A stretch of DNA of 64,000 bases, from assembly GCA_023374025.1 (NCBI GenBank), contig SIJG01000070.1, forward strand, positions 62,001 to 126,000, in the 5' to 3' direction. Source of the DNA: Heterodera schachtii. Its lineage: Eukaryota; Nematoda; Chromadorea; Rhabditida; Heteroderidae. The position numbers were made by a program, and so were the translations under genes. Numbering within the stretch: the stretch's first letter is position 1; the number at the start of each line of letters is the position of its first letter. The notes under the pieces were generated by a model. It ran no database searches and was not told the origin of the DNA. It worked only from the letters and a program-made list of their open reading frames with translations. Shown here in pieces: positions 32,757-44,530 of the stretch.

Positions 32757-35624
32757 TCACAGAGATGGTTCTGTGATTTTCCATGTGCAGAATTTTTCGG
32801 CGTTTGCTTCAATTTGGTTTGCTTTAAAATTAAAACATAATTAGAGTATAATTAGCAAATATAAAAATATTTTATTTTTCTTTTAAATTGTCATTTTTGT
32901 TACGCACCATTGTTGTGCTGTGGACGAAAAACTTTTGTTGAAATAGCGCACATAAAGCGATAATAATAATCAGTGGGGTCAATTGCAGATTTTGCTTTCT
33001 TTAAATAATTAAAAATATTAATTTTTAGCAGAAAAATTTCGAAAAATAAAAAATTGATTAAAAGTTCCAATTTATTTTTAATGGAAATATTTGATTTGAT
33101 TTTAAAGTTTTAATAAAGAATTATTCATTCACTTTTTCCGTGTCATGCTTCACAACCGTGCGATTTACCAAATCGATTATTTTGCGCCAATTGAATTGTG
33201 CCAATGCGTCAATGATGCCTGAATTTATAAATCCCTAGTAACTAGAGCCCGGCGCGGGATTTGCTTGCTCCCAGTCCGCAATCCCGCATTTTTGGAAATT
33301 GCGAGATGATCCCGCGAGATCCCGTCCCGCAAAATTTTGGGCTCCAATCCCGCATAAGGATACGCAAATTTAAAATTTTCGGAAATAGTAGTAACAATTC
33401 AGATTTTTAGGAAATTCTTTTTTGTTAATTTATCTATTTCCAGCTGAGGCAGGCAGTGTAAATATCTATGGCTAAAAAACGTTTTTTTATATATTCATTT
33501 AGCTCATCTTTAACATAAAATTCAGTGTAAATCCCTTCATCCGTGCCTGGGATTATGATGAATTTGTCGATCCGATTTGAATATGTTTCGCCACGATTGG
33601 CCGAACAATTCTCACACGAAGCCACCAAAACATTTGCATTTTCGCTGAATTAATTATTATTCTTTTATTTAAAAATAATAAAAATAAATAAAGACTTTTT
33701 CAACAATTCCATCTGAGTTTCATTCAATTTGTCAAATGTTATGCCCATCAATAAACTGTAGTCGGTTTTGCCGGTTTCCTTCAGAAACTAAATGCAAATT
33801 TTTTCAGTAATTAATACCAAAATTAATTTTTGTTTAATTATATTATCTAAATTTTTTAAATTTATAATCGAATTTATTTTGATTATATTTTGTTTCCTAA
33901 TAATAATTGCTTTTGATTAATCAAACTTTTTATATTTTTAAATTTCGATAAAAAATTTATTTACAAAATATTATTTATAATTTAATGGCACATCATTAAT
34001 TTGTAAAAATTGAATTTAAATATTTAATTAATTCATTCTCCTTTTACCAATGCATCTCTCCCCAAAATGCCGATGAATTTTTCATACGTTTCATCCTCCA
34101 GCATAATGCCATTGCGGAAAAAGCATCCCTCCTTCGTCTCTTCAAGCTTTTTACGTTCATCGGCACTCATTTGCTGTTCACTCTCATCATAAAGGTCCAA
34201 ATAACGAAAGGTCGGTTCTTTACTGGCATTTCGTTTTTTGACCGACAACTTAAAATTTAAATTTTAAAAACAATAATTATATTTTACAAACTAATTAATT
34301 TACCTTTTGGTGGTCCAGCGATCCTTTAACATCAAATTTGTAAGTGAAATCCAATGCAAATTGCTGCTGCTGTTCATTTTTACCACCATTCTTTTCATCT
34401 TTGTACTTTTCTGGGAACAAATTTTTGGTCAGAAGAAAAAAGCGTTCTTCACCCGGCACACCGTAACTGTTGTCCTTAATGAAACGAAATTGAAAAACTG
34501 TATTTTAAAATTTCAATTTTAGTGATTAGTAATAAAATTAAAAAATATTTTTTCGCTATCATATTCGTTGTGCATCAAAAATTCGAGGCCATTTATAAAA
34601 TGAGGAAGAATTTTTGGCCATTAGTTTTATTCTAAAATGTACTAAAATAATTATTTGAAATGAAATTTATGAATTTTGATGAAATTAAAAATTTTATGAA
34701 AATTTGTTTAAAATATTTAAACTCACTTTGATGCCGAAAAATGCAAAATATTTTGGCAGAAGAGATTGTTGGCGTTCCATTTCAAATTCTTCCTCCATTC
34801 TGGCAAAATATGCCCAAAAATGCTTTTCAAAAAAGTCAATCTCCGCCCTTGGCCTAATTTTTTTGAGTGCTTTTCTCTGCTTATTCTTCAACGTCTCCAT
34901 GCCCGTCTTGACATCTTTGATGAAGAATTGTTGGTCAGCCGTTTTGATGAAAATGTCCATGTTGGACAAGCGACCGTTGGGATTTGAAATCTGATGAAGT
35001 TCGCCCATTTGCAACGCTGTCTGAAATTATCAAAAATTGGCAATACAAAAGGCATTGTGCTAAATATTCACAAATGTCCTTGTTTCTAACAATAATCATT
35101 GTTTAGCAAATCCTAATCCTTAGAAATTGAAAAATTCAAAGTTACTAAAAACTTTAATTCTATGAATTTTTTAACAAAATTTTTCAAAAAATTTTTTAAA
35201 TTTATTTTAATGTCATTCATCATTTTTGTCTACCAGTAATTGTTGCATTGGAAAGTTCCATAAATGTGCCAATTTGCTGAATGCTTGCGTGCCGTAGGCA
35301 GTGAATTCAAATTGGCGTTTTCCGTCAGCGCCCAATGTGAATTTTTGACCCAATTTCAGCAATGTCGGCATCGGCATTTTGTATTCAGTGCTTCTACGAC
35401 TGTTTCTGTCCTGCTTGGTTGACGGCACATTATCATTAAAAAATTTGCCAAAATCGATGGTGCTAGTGGTGGTGGATAAAGCGTGGATCAATCCTTGGCG
35501 GATGGCTTCAGTTCGGCTCGTAACCGACACTACCAACATCAATTTGGTGTGACGGAGTTGCCAAAATTGTGACTAGAAAAATGCCGAGGAGAAACAACAA
35601 AACACGGATGAATGAAGAAGGCAT
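32757..35624 (-). CDS. Phosphatidylinositol phosphate kinase-like protein with signal peptide
   Basis: Nine exons: 35234-35624, 34727-35020, 34304-34474, 34048-34248, 33696-33787, 33434-33644 (or ending earlier at a GTTTTT donor), 33133-33218, 32908-32998, 32757-32821. From exon 2 onward phases fit. Family landmarks in order: FEFTAYGTQAFSKL (PIPK N-lobe), FFIKDV (ATP-binding Lys), LLPKYFAFFGIK, FFLLTKNLFP, FDVKGS (family DLKGS), FRNGIMLEDE, DYSLLMGI (the PIPK hallmark), IIDALAQFNWRK, DPTDYYYRF. PIPKs phosphorylate phosphatidylinositol phosphates on cytosolic membrane faces, yet exon 1 starts MPSSFIRVLLFLLGIFLV, a strong signal peptide. The frame changes by one base near 35525, between the signal peptide and TEAIRQGL, so one base is extra. 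A second-copy fragment at 37.8 kb keeps that junction in frame. About 540 aa. The intron at 33219-33433 holds a GCGGGAT repeat. Confidence 0.75.
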
Positions 35625-37828
35625 TGGAAATGCTTTATTATAATAATAATAATTCATTTCAAAAGCTAAAAATAATTAATTTTTATTTTTTAATATATAA
35701 AAATTATACATTTTCAAATTTGTGGAGGAGGGGGGCCTGTGTATAGTGAATGATGCATGGGTAAGTAATATGCATGGAAAAATTTGTAAATGAGAAATGG
35801 GCGCATTGGAGAGATGCTGGCATATGGCACATACCTTTATTGTTCAAATGTATAATGCCAATCAATAATCAATTGTAATGATGCTTAATGACGTAAATAC
35901 AATCGAAGCCAACATCAAATATGCATATTTTACAAGGGGCAAAATTAAAATTATACATTTCTTAGTGATGCGAGCTATTCGAAATTTAAAAATGTTAAAT
36001 TTAAAAACTTACTTAAATATATAAAAAATGGTTCATAAATTTGTACAGAAATACTTAAAAACTCAATTTTCGAATCAAATCTCATAGAAATCTTAAAAAA
36101 AATTTCCTCAGTGCTGCCTACCGACACCGCCGGCTCCAAATTCTTTTGAAATTTACAAAATTTAACCAACAAAAATTCATTTGTGCTATAAAATATTGTA
36201 TAATTAATTAATAAATTACTGAAGATTTGAATTTTTATGTAAAAAGAATTTCATTTTTTGTGGAAAATAAATGTTGAAAATTGATAGTAAGAATTTGTGG
36301 CTATTCTGTCAAAAATTTAAATAATTTTACAATTCTATAAGTATCATAAGTGGTCGTTTTCCAAAAAACATTATAAAATATCGAGGAATAATTAAAAAAG
36401 TAACGGGAATGCATAATTATCAAAAAAATGCAATTAAGCATTCAAAAATAAAATTTTCTGTTGATTAATTATTTAATTCAATTGCTTATCAATAGGGATG
36501 CGATTTTTAGGCACAAAAAATAGCGAAATAGGCATTAAATAGGCACAAAAATAGACAAATAAAAAATTTTTATTAACGCTTTTTAGTCAGCAAAATACAT
36601 AAAAACTTAATCAAAACAATTTATTTTGCTTATATTTCAACTCAATGGTTTTTCTCTTATTTAAGTGTTTATGTATTTTTCTCTACATGGAACAAATAAG
36701 GACAAGAGAATGCAATTTTTGTCCCACTATTTCTTCGTTCGTCTCATTTCTTTGGTTCTAAAGGGCCTTATTTAAAAAATCATGAATATGAAAATTTTTA
36801 ACGAAAAATTTCTCATAACTTTGCTTAAAAGCAACCAACTTTTAATTCTTAATATTATTCGGTAGCACTAAGTGTTCTCTATCAGTCTGCAAAATTTCAA
36901 AAAAAATTATTTAGTTTCAAAAAAGTTATGAACAAAAGAACTCAAAAAACCTTGTTTTTCGAGCATCTTTGGCCCTAACTTTTTTGAAACTTAGAAAATT
37001 TTTCAAATTTTGTAGACTGGTAGAGAACACTTAGGGCTATAGAATGATATCAAGAATTAAAAATTTGGTTGCTTTTGAGATTTCTTCGTTCGTCTCATTT
37101 CTTTGGTCCTTCATTATATTCTTCGTCCTATTGGTCTTCCTTCTCGCAATGATAATTATGGATCGAATTTATAAATTGTTTAAATATTATTATTTCTGTT
37201 TTTTTTAACATTTTTTCTTAGCGAGAAATTTCTTCAATTATGAATATTCATAAATGAAAAACTAAAATTCTTATACCTTTAAAAAATTTTTACGTATGAA
37301 TATTTCGGCATTTTTAAGCAATTTTGTTAAATAAATTTTTTTTCAAAAAATTTATCACAAAATGGTTATAAAATCGAAATCTATATGCATCTCCCTAATT
37401 TGTAGGAATGGTGTAATTTTTTCAAAAAATATGCCCAAACAATGTAAAAATTTATCAAATAATTAATTTTAAACAAATTCGGTTTTTTAATTTTTTTTTG
37501 TTTTAAAAAAAAATTTCCACTGTGCCATTATCTGCGTTTTTTCTTTTTTTTTTATTCAACATTTTAATAAAATCTTCATCTTTATTCTACCATTAAGTTG
37601 CCTAATTGGCAATTATTTTCCGTCATTTTCTAAATGAATTGGAAACTACGAATAAATGAATAATAATATTTGGTGCGGACAATTGCAATACTTTTGTTAG
37701 ATTATCACGCCATAGTTACCATGGACTCAGTCTCTTAAGTGCGCTGGCATTCCCACACCCTTCATGTTGGCACTATCAAATGAACCCAATTGGAAAATTA
37801 AGCCGGGCCCATTAAAAAACTTTTGAAA
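35625..37828. other. Gene-free region with repeats
   Basis: AT-rich. It holds a possible inverted-repeat element (36493-37397), dispersed repeat pieces and, from about 37690, the CATGGACTCAGT / GTGCCATTCCCACACC repeat described under 39635-40075. Confidence 0.4.
36493..37397. mobile_element. Possible hAT-like element, decayed
   Basis: Starts TAGGGATGCGATTTTTAGGC and the complement of its end reads TAGGGAGATGCATATAGATT, so only the outer bases pair. Internal AAATAGGCA words recall other elements here. No target duplication was found, so the limits are uncertain. A related sequence lies at about 38040-38900. Confidence 0.35.
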
Positions 37829-37993
37829 TTATGAGAAAATTATTAAATATTGGAAAGCGCGGATCAATCCTTGGCGGATTGCTTCAGTTTGGCTTCTAAC
37901 CGGGACACCAACATCAATTAGGTGTGACGGAGTTGCCAAAATTGTTACTAGAAAAATGCCTTGGAACAAAACACGGATGAATGAAGAAGGCAT
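37829..37993 (-). pseudogene. 5' fragment of a second PIPK-like gene
   Basis: Reads MPSSFIRVLFQGIFLVTI, then ATPSHLIDVGVPVRSQTEAIRQ and GLIRAF, nearly the same as exon 1 of the PIPK-like gene at 32.8-35.6 kb, before diverging into unrelated AT-rich sequence with a stop. It shows that the signal peptide was originally in frame with the TEAIRQGL segment. No kinase exon follows, so it is a truncated duplicate. Confidence 0.7.
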
Positions 37994-38039
37994 TGGAAAT
38001 GCATTGTAATTAGGCATTCAAAAATAATGACTTATATTG

Positions 38040-39634
38040 TTGATCAATTCTTTAATTCGGTGGCATCAATCAATGGTCGTAATTACGAAATCTAAACTGC
38101 CAGTTAAAGCACCGCCGAAAATGGCAGTGCCGTTCCAAAAATTTGCCCATTTTCGTACTTTTTTGGGCTTATTCTGCATATAGCAGCCACGTGCCTCGGA
38201 CTAATTTAAATAGAATCATATATTGGCTATTTTCTCTAAGTTAAGTGTTTTCTGATTTTCAAAATTATGATGGGATCAATGAAGGGCAAGAGAATGGTAT
38301 TGTTGCCCCACTATTTCTTATTCATCTCCTTTCTTTGATCTTTCATTATATTTATTCGTCCTATTGATCTCTTCCTTCAATGTTCTAAATGATATATTTT
38401 GTGCCTTTTTAAAAATTTTTTACATATGAATAGGTGCTATGGCGTTAGTCAAAAAACCATCAAATGAAAATATTTTTTGGTATAAATTCACTCAAAATGA
38501 ACCAAATTTTAAAACCTTGATATCATTCGATAGCCCTAAATGTTTTCTATTAGCCTACAAAATTTCAAAAAAATTTGTTAAGCTTCAAAAAAGTTATGCC
38601 AAAAATGTTAAAAAAAACTTGGTTTCTTCTCAGGTCATAACTTTTTTGAAACTGAATGAATTTTTTTGAAATTTTGCAGGATAATAGAAAAGATTTGGGG
38701 CTATCGAAAGACATCAAAGATTTTAAAATTTGGTTAATTTGGGGCGATGTTATGAATTATTTTCTGTCAAAGATTTTCCATTTGATGGTTTTTTGACTAA
38801 CGGCCCAGCACCTATGAATACTTCGGCATTTTTTAAACAATTTATGTAAATAATTTCACATTTTTCAAGAAATTCTTCACTAAAAGGTTATCAAATCGAA
38901 TACTACATAAATCTCCATAAGGATTGGTCTAATTTGTTCAACAAATATTCCCCTAATTTACCCATTATTTAATTTTTTTTTTTTTGGTTTTAAACAAATT
39001 TTGTTTTTTAATTTTTTCACTTCTTTTCTAACGTGCCTTTATCTGCAACTGTAACCAGCAGTAAATAAACATTTGGTCTTGTTATGAGCTCTTCAATTAT
39101 TTTTGCAAACAAATTTTTTCTCTTTTTTTCAATTTTCATAAATATTTCTTCATTATTCTACCATTAATTTAGACAATTAGCAATTGTATTTCTCCAATTT
39201 TTATCAAATGAATTGGAAACAACGAATAAATGGAATTTGATGCGGAAAATTGCAACAATTAGTCAGATTTTATCACGCCATAGTTGTCATGGACTCAGTC
39301 TTTTAAGTGCGGTGCCATTCTCCCCCATCTACGTTTTGGCACACAAAATTTGTTGAATTAATTGGTTGCATTAATATTTAAATTAAAAATGTTTTAATAA
39401 TTGTTGAATTCTGATCACTCTGAATAAATTTTTGGTCGTGTTATGTATGAGCTGTTAATTTTTTTAGCACCACAAATTTTTTCATTTTTTATTCAATTTT
39501 CCATAATATGTGGCTTGTTTCAATGCCTTTAATATTTTCATAAATTTTTATTGCTTTTCTTAAATATATTTTCGCCAAAATTTTGCAAAAGATTCAACCA
39601 ATTAATTTACATTTTACCACTTTTAACACGCCAG
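38040..39634. other. Gene-free region, partly duplicated at 61.8-62.1 kb
   Basis: Phrases such as AAATGGCAGTGCC, GCATATAGCAGCCA and GATGGGATCAATGAAGGGCA recur in the same order at 61795-62060. A dispersed repeat (AAAAAAGTTATGCC, GATATCATTCGATAG) occupies about 38440-38800. No exon seen. Confidence 0.5.
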
Positions 39635-40075
39635 AATTGTCATGGACTCAGTTCTTAACACCAAAAGGAATTGTTAAGTGCTGTGCCATTCCCACACCAA
39701 CCGTTTTGGCACTCTCAAATGACCCCCTAAATTGAAAAAATCAGCCAAGCCCATTAAAAAACTTCTGAAATAATTAGAAATTATGCCTGGTTTGGTATTA
39801 TTTGCCATGGACTCAGTTTGTAACACCAAAAGAAATTGTTAAGTGATGTGCCATTCCCACACCAACCGTTTTGGCACTCTCAAATGACCCCCTAAATTGA
39901 AAAAATCAGCCAAGCCCATTAAAAAACTTCTGAAATAATTAGAAATTATGCCTGGTTTGGTATTATTTGCCATGGACTCAGTTTGTAACACCAAAAGAAA
40001 TTGTTAAGTGATGTGCCATTCCCACACCAACCGTTTTGGCACTCTCAAATGACCCCCTAAATTGAAAAAAATGAG
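39635..40075 (+). repeat. 165-bp tandem repeat, about three copies
   Basis: CCATTCCCACACCAACCG recurs at 39686, 39851 and 40016, with intervening CCATGGACTCAGTTTGTAAC. The array lies just upstream of the receptor gene at 40278. One unit-like stretch precedes the duplicated receptor at 62979, and single related units lie near 37730 and 39290. Confidence 0.9.
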
Positions 40076-40277
40076 CTAGGTCCATTAAAGAAACTTTTGA
40101 AATTGGAAAATTATCAAATATTAAGTTTGGATAACTTTTTTTTACAAAAACTTTTTGATAGAAAAAATAATTAAAACGCATCACAAATAAGGCACAGAGA
40201 ATTTCATTGGTGGGACTAAATTTTCTTTACTATTTCAATTATTTATTATTTTTGTTCCTTGGTAAACTGTTCCAGTA

Positions 40278-41585
40278 ATGGCCGACTTGAACAATTTTAC
40301 GGTAATTAAAAAATTAATTAATATATATTATTTTTTATATGGGTTTCAGTTCTTTTTGGAATTCAAAAATGAAACTCCAAACTGGAAACTGATCAGCTTT
40401 GCTGCCATATTTGGTGTCATCGCCACCCTTGGAATTGTTCTTAATTTTTCAGTCATTTATGTCACCATTAGGACAAAGTAATTAAATAATATTTATAATT
40501 TAATATTAATTATTTTAGGCAACTCAATGGCTCCGTTAATTACCTTTTGGCACTTTGCTCCTTTTTTGAATTTCTTCATCAATCTGGCCATTTTTTGTTC
40601 GTTTACGTCGCATTTTCTGGGCAAAATTTAATTGAGTTTCGTTTGGCCACAAAAATTTTATGTTTACCAGCATTTGGTTTTGGTAATAATTTGGCTAATA
40701 TAGAATTTTTCTAATTAAAAATTATATGGAAAATTTAATTGGCAGGTGCAGTTTACACTTCGATGCTTTTCACCGGCATTGACCGTATGATCATATTAAT
40801 CGCTGGTGAAATGTACTGTATATTTATCCTTAATTAATTGAATTAAATCAAAATTTATAGGCATAATAAATTCAAAATTCGCTTGTATTTGGCAATTGTC
40901 ACAATTATTTCTGTGTTGTATGGCTGCTTTATCTGTTTTAATGTGCTTAATGATGGGAACTTACACGACAATCAAATGATCACCGGTTGCCTTGTTGACA
41001 TTTTCATGGTCTAATTTTTTAAAGCATAATTGAAAAAATTAAATTCTTTTAGTTTTCGTCAATCCTTATTGCCATTATATCTTTTTTGATCATTACAATG
41101 ACTTTAATTATTTATTTGCTTCTTGGAATTGTGATAAAATTTAAATCAACCGGTGAAAATGCTTAATTATATCATTAAAATTTTAATTGTCCATACTTTA
41201 GGTTTGCCCTCAGCCAATTCGATTAATCAAGGTGTTTTTCGAGCTCTTTGTTGTATCATCATAGTGAATATTGGAGGCTATTTAATCTGTATGTCTTTTG
41301 TTACTCTGATCATGCATTTAATTCCCTCTCCGATCAATGCTTGGTTTGTGCAAGTAATCACGGCAATTCTGTTGGACATTGGCGCGGCATCGAATGGACC
41401 CATTTTGTATTTTACGAGGTGTTTTTTTAATTAATTAATTACTTAATTGATATTTTTATTTTAGCACGGAATATCGACAAGCATTTCGGGATGAATTTCC
41501 AATGATATTTAAACGAAATATAAATGTAATTCAAGTTTCGCCACAGCAAAATGGAAGCACATTCGCTCCAACTGCAGGAGACTAA
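40278..41585 (+). CDS. srsx-like 7TM chemoreceptor, intact
   Basis: Eight exons: 40278-40301 (MADLNNFT), 40350-40477 (FFLEFKNETPNWKLISF, TM1), then QLNGSVNYLLALCSFFEF (TM2-TM3), SMLFTGIDRMIILIAGE, the TM4 exon HNKFKIRLYLAIVTIIS ending DNQMITGCLVDIFM, the TM5 exon FSSILIAIISFL, the TM6-TM7 exon NQGVFRALCCIIIVNIGGYL with ASNGPILYFTR, and the tail TEYRQAFRDEFPMIFKRN ending in GD. All introns are GT-AG and phases match. The TGTTCCAG just before the ATG could be a trans-splice acceptor. The conserved cytosolic Arg of RRTFR is replaced by Gln-Gly here, a divergence from the 29.5-kb gene. The product is a predicted plasma-membrane sensory GPCR of about 330 aa. A decayed copy lies at 62979. Confidence 0.8.
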
Positions 41586-42022
41586 CGCAATTTTCGTTTA
41601 AAAAAATATTTTGTTTTTTCAGTTTATATATCTATTTAATGAGATTTTTTCCCCATTAATCGAATTAAATATATGTAAGTTTATATTTGTTAATTATTTG
41701 ATTATTTTTTCTCTTCAAAATCGGTGAATTTTTTCGTAAAGTTTTAAAATAATTATTCAATGTTAAACAAAAATATGCATTATTTATTTAATCTTAATCG
41801 TAAATTAAAAACAAAGTCATCAGAAAGGCGAAAACCATTTACTCTGATGACTGTTCAGATAAAAGTATCTTAGAGTAACTGACAATAAATATGGATGATC
41901 ACAGGATTATTAAAGACAAAAAGGTGAATAAAAATGATTAAAATTAGGTCAAAGTCAAATAAAGGATCAAATCACTCAAGAGTTTTAATTTGTTCAAGTT
42001 TTCCGGTCTTTTTACCATAAGG
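41586..42022. other. Spacer after the receptor gene
   Basis: AT-rich; no further exon. Confidence 0.4.
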
Positions 42023-42544
42023 CAGGGCTCCCATCGTCCATGCTCCCTTTCCAAGGACGGGTATGCCGATTTGCAAGGACATAGTGGGGAAAATTCATGA
42101 AATCCAAGGACATTTAAAATTTTTATTTTCTTCAATGAAAAACGGTTAATATTTATTCAAATGGGGGGGGGGGGATCCGGCGGCGCCGATAGGCGCGCCG
42201 GGAAAAACTTGTAATTTTTAAAGCGATTTGTTTACAGTTTTTTGTCCAAAAATGACAAAATTTGCGATTTTGGCCTAATTCTTTAAGAAAAATAGTGACT
42301 TTATGTCATAAAATTTCAAAAATTCTCAACTATAAGAAAAAAAATACATTTTTATTGACATAATGCCATAATTTAATCAAAATATTGTTGAAAATTATAA
42401 AGATTTCTCAAATTTCTTTGAATTTTTTAAAACTTTTCCAAATGCTCATTTCCAAGGACGTCCTTGGCATCCAAGGACATTTTTCAAGAAAGAGGGCCCA
42501 ATTTCAAGGACGTCCTTGTCATTCAAGGACGAATGGGAGCCCTG
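42023..42544. mobile_element. hAT-like inverted-repeat element, 522 bp
   Basis: CAGGGCTCCCAT at the left and its complement at the right end form perfect inverted repeats. A perfect 8-bp target duplication CCATAAGG lies at 42015-42022 and 42545-42552. Subterminal CAAGGAC(G/A) words are repeated at both ends. A G-run with a GC-rich GGCGGCGCCGATAGGCGCG patch sits in the middle. Non-coding, same end-type as 26406-27003. Confidence 0.92.
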
Positions 42545-42669
42545 CCATAAGGAATTTTTAACTCTTTTATTTCGCGATTTATGTCATATTTAAGAACTTG
42601 AATAATTAACAAATTAAGTTACCTTATCTTAATTTCTTGAAAAAAGACCAAAAATCACTTTAAAACTTC

Positions 42670-42987
42670 TGACGGATCAAAATTCCTTCCTTATTTCAAC
42701 ATAGTCCCGTCATCTCCTAAACCTTCTTTGCCATCATTTGTTCTTTGTCTTATCCCTTTAATTGTCAGTGGGCGGTCCGTTCCCGATCACTATTTAAGCT
42801 TGTAGTGTTCCCTCATAATTGTTCATCCCCTGGTTCATTTTATTCCACCTGTCTCCAATTGTGCAGACACGAATCGGGAGGTGTTCCACACAGTCGACTG
42901 TTGTTCCCCCTTTCCCCTTCCGAATAAAGGATATTATTCGAATTACCGCTACACAGTGTTTTGGGGAATGCATTAACACCAAACTAT
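42670..42987 (+). repeat. Outer element 5' LTR
   Basis: Begins TGACGGATCAAAATTCC. Matches 60757-61074 with a handful of substitutions. Short frames inside it are LTR sequence, not genes. Confidence 0.9.
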
Positions 42988-42990
42988 TCA

Positions 42991-43007
42991 TGGAAGTCCC
43001 GCCGCTG
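42991..43007 (+). promoter_or_regulatory. Primer-binding-site candidate, outer element
   Basis: TGGAAGTCCCGCC follows the 5' LTR by three bases and starts with TGG, as expected for pairing with a tRNA 3'-CCA end. The tRNA is not identified. Confidence 0.4.
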
Positions 43008-43089
43008 TACATTTGGAGACGGCTATTTGTTCATCATTTTTTGATTACAACTAAATATTCATTTTTTGATTTGTTTGATCTGGTAAGAA

Positions 43090-44530
43090 CTCATTTTTGA
43101 ACGGATGAAAGCTGACTGATCAGTGATCAGAGAATGGAATTAAAATGAGGAAACTTGGGGAAAGACCGGAGAATGCCCAGCAGAATGAGCGATGAAATAG
43201 TTCTGATTTCATTTCCGAAAAGATCGGCTCATTGAGAAAAAAAATGATCAGAGGAGAGTGATCGATTGGATCTAAAGGCAAAAAATGATCCGAGAGGGAT
43301 CAAAAAATGAATATTTTGAAAGGAAACTCGAACATGAGCAAATTATGCTGAAAAGATCAGAAATGATCGGTGATTCGGCAGAAAGTGATCAGGAATCCAG
43401 AAAAAAACGCTCTGATCAGAAGATTAATGAGAAGACAATGAAATTCAAGTGAAATGAATGAGAGATCGAAGGTGACGGTTTTGAATTGAAACTCAGTTAC
43501 CGAAGGCAATCAGAAATGATTAGTGGTTGAGAATATAAGGCTGGAAAAGGATCAAATTTTCATTTTAATTTTAAATATTTTACTTTTTATTTAATTCATT
43601 TGATATGTTCAGAATTAATCTCCCAAAAATTTTCAGAATTTTTAAAAAAAACTTCGCAATTTTTAACATTTTTATTGAGAAGAAAAACTTATGACGTGCA
43701 ATTACCGTCATATGAGTAAAAGTTGAAAGATCACGAGACAAGGGTGATCGGCTGATTGTTACCAAACAAATGACTCCCAAAATGTTCCAAACACTGGAAG
43801 CAATTAAGAAAAGCCAGGGCAATTAATTATACGATTACGACAATAAGAGAAGGGAGTCACGAGAAAAAGAAAAAAAGAGTGACACAAAACAAATTACACA
43901 ATTAATGGCTAAGAAATAGCGGAGATTAACAAAAGGTGCCAAATGGCAATGTCAGAATTGTTCAAGAGAATGGAATTTTTGGGGAAATAAAATAAGACCA
44001 ATGAAAAAGATGGGAATTAAATAAATGTAAATATTGAAATGGAAATGTGAAGCCATGAAGGAATGTGATATTAGATCAGAAGGAGAAAGGGCAACTGATT
44101 AGAAAGTTAAAATGAATTGATGTGAAGGAGAAAAGGCGACTGATCAGAAAAAGGCAAAAACTGATAAGAAAGAGTAAATGATCAGAATTCAAGGAGAAAA
44201 ACTGACCAGAAGTGAAGGCATCTGATTAGAAAGAAAAAAGGAAATGATCAGAGTAAAAAGGCAACAGATCAGAATGTGAAAAATAAATCAGAGCAGGAAT
44301 GTGGTCAGAAAGGGAAAGACAAATTCAGAAAGAGAAAAAAATTGATTAGAAAGAGAAAAGTGAATTGATCAAAAAGGAAAAGGCAATTGATCAGTAATAA
44401 AAGGCAACCGAGCAGAATGTAAAAGTCAATAATTAAAATGAAATGTGATCAGATCATGCAAGAAATTAAGTGATCAGAATGATCGAACCCAAATGATCAG
44501 AGAGGAGAGTTTACAATCCTCAGTAATGTG
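43090..44530 (+). repeat. TGATCAGA-rich internal region of the outer element
   Basis: The palindromic word TGATCA, usually as (A)TGATCAGAA followed by a purine-rich AAGAGAAAAGGCA-like spacer, occurs dozens of times at irregular intervals. The region is almost free of pyrimidine runs on the plus strand. It has no open frame and could be a packaging or structural RNA region of a non-autonomous element, which is inference. Confidence 0.75.

Noticed and set aside
39978..40184. 68-aa minus-strand frame repeated at 62679-62885
   Set aside because: It is identical because the whole segment is duplicated; it lies in the tandem repeat and upstream region of the receptor gene and has no protein-like features.
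42745..43100. Frames inside the outer LTRs
   Set aside because: Present identically in both LTRs and contain TATA and polyadenylation signals; LTR sequence, not genes.
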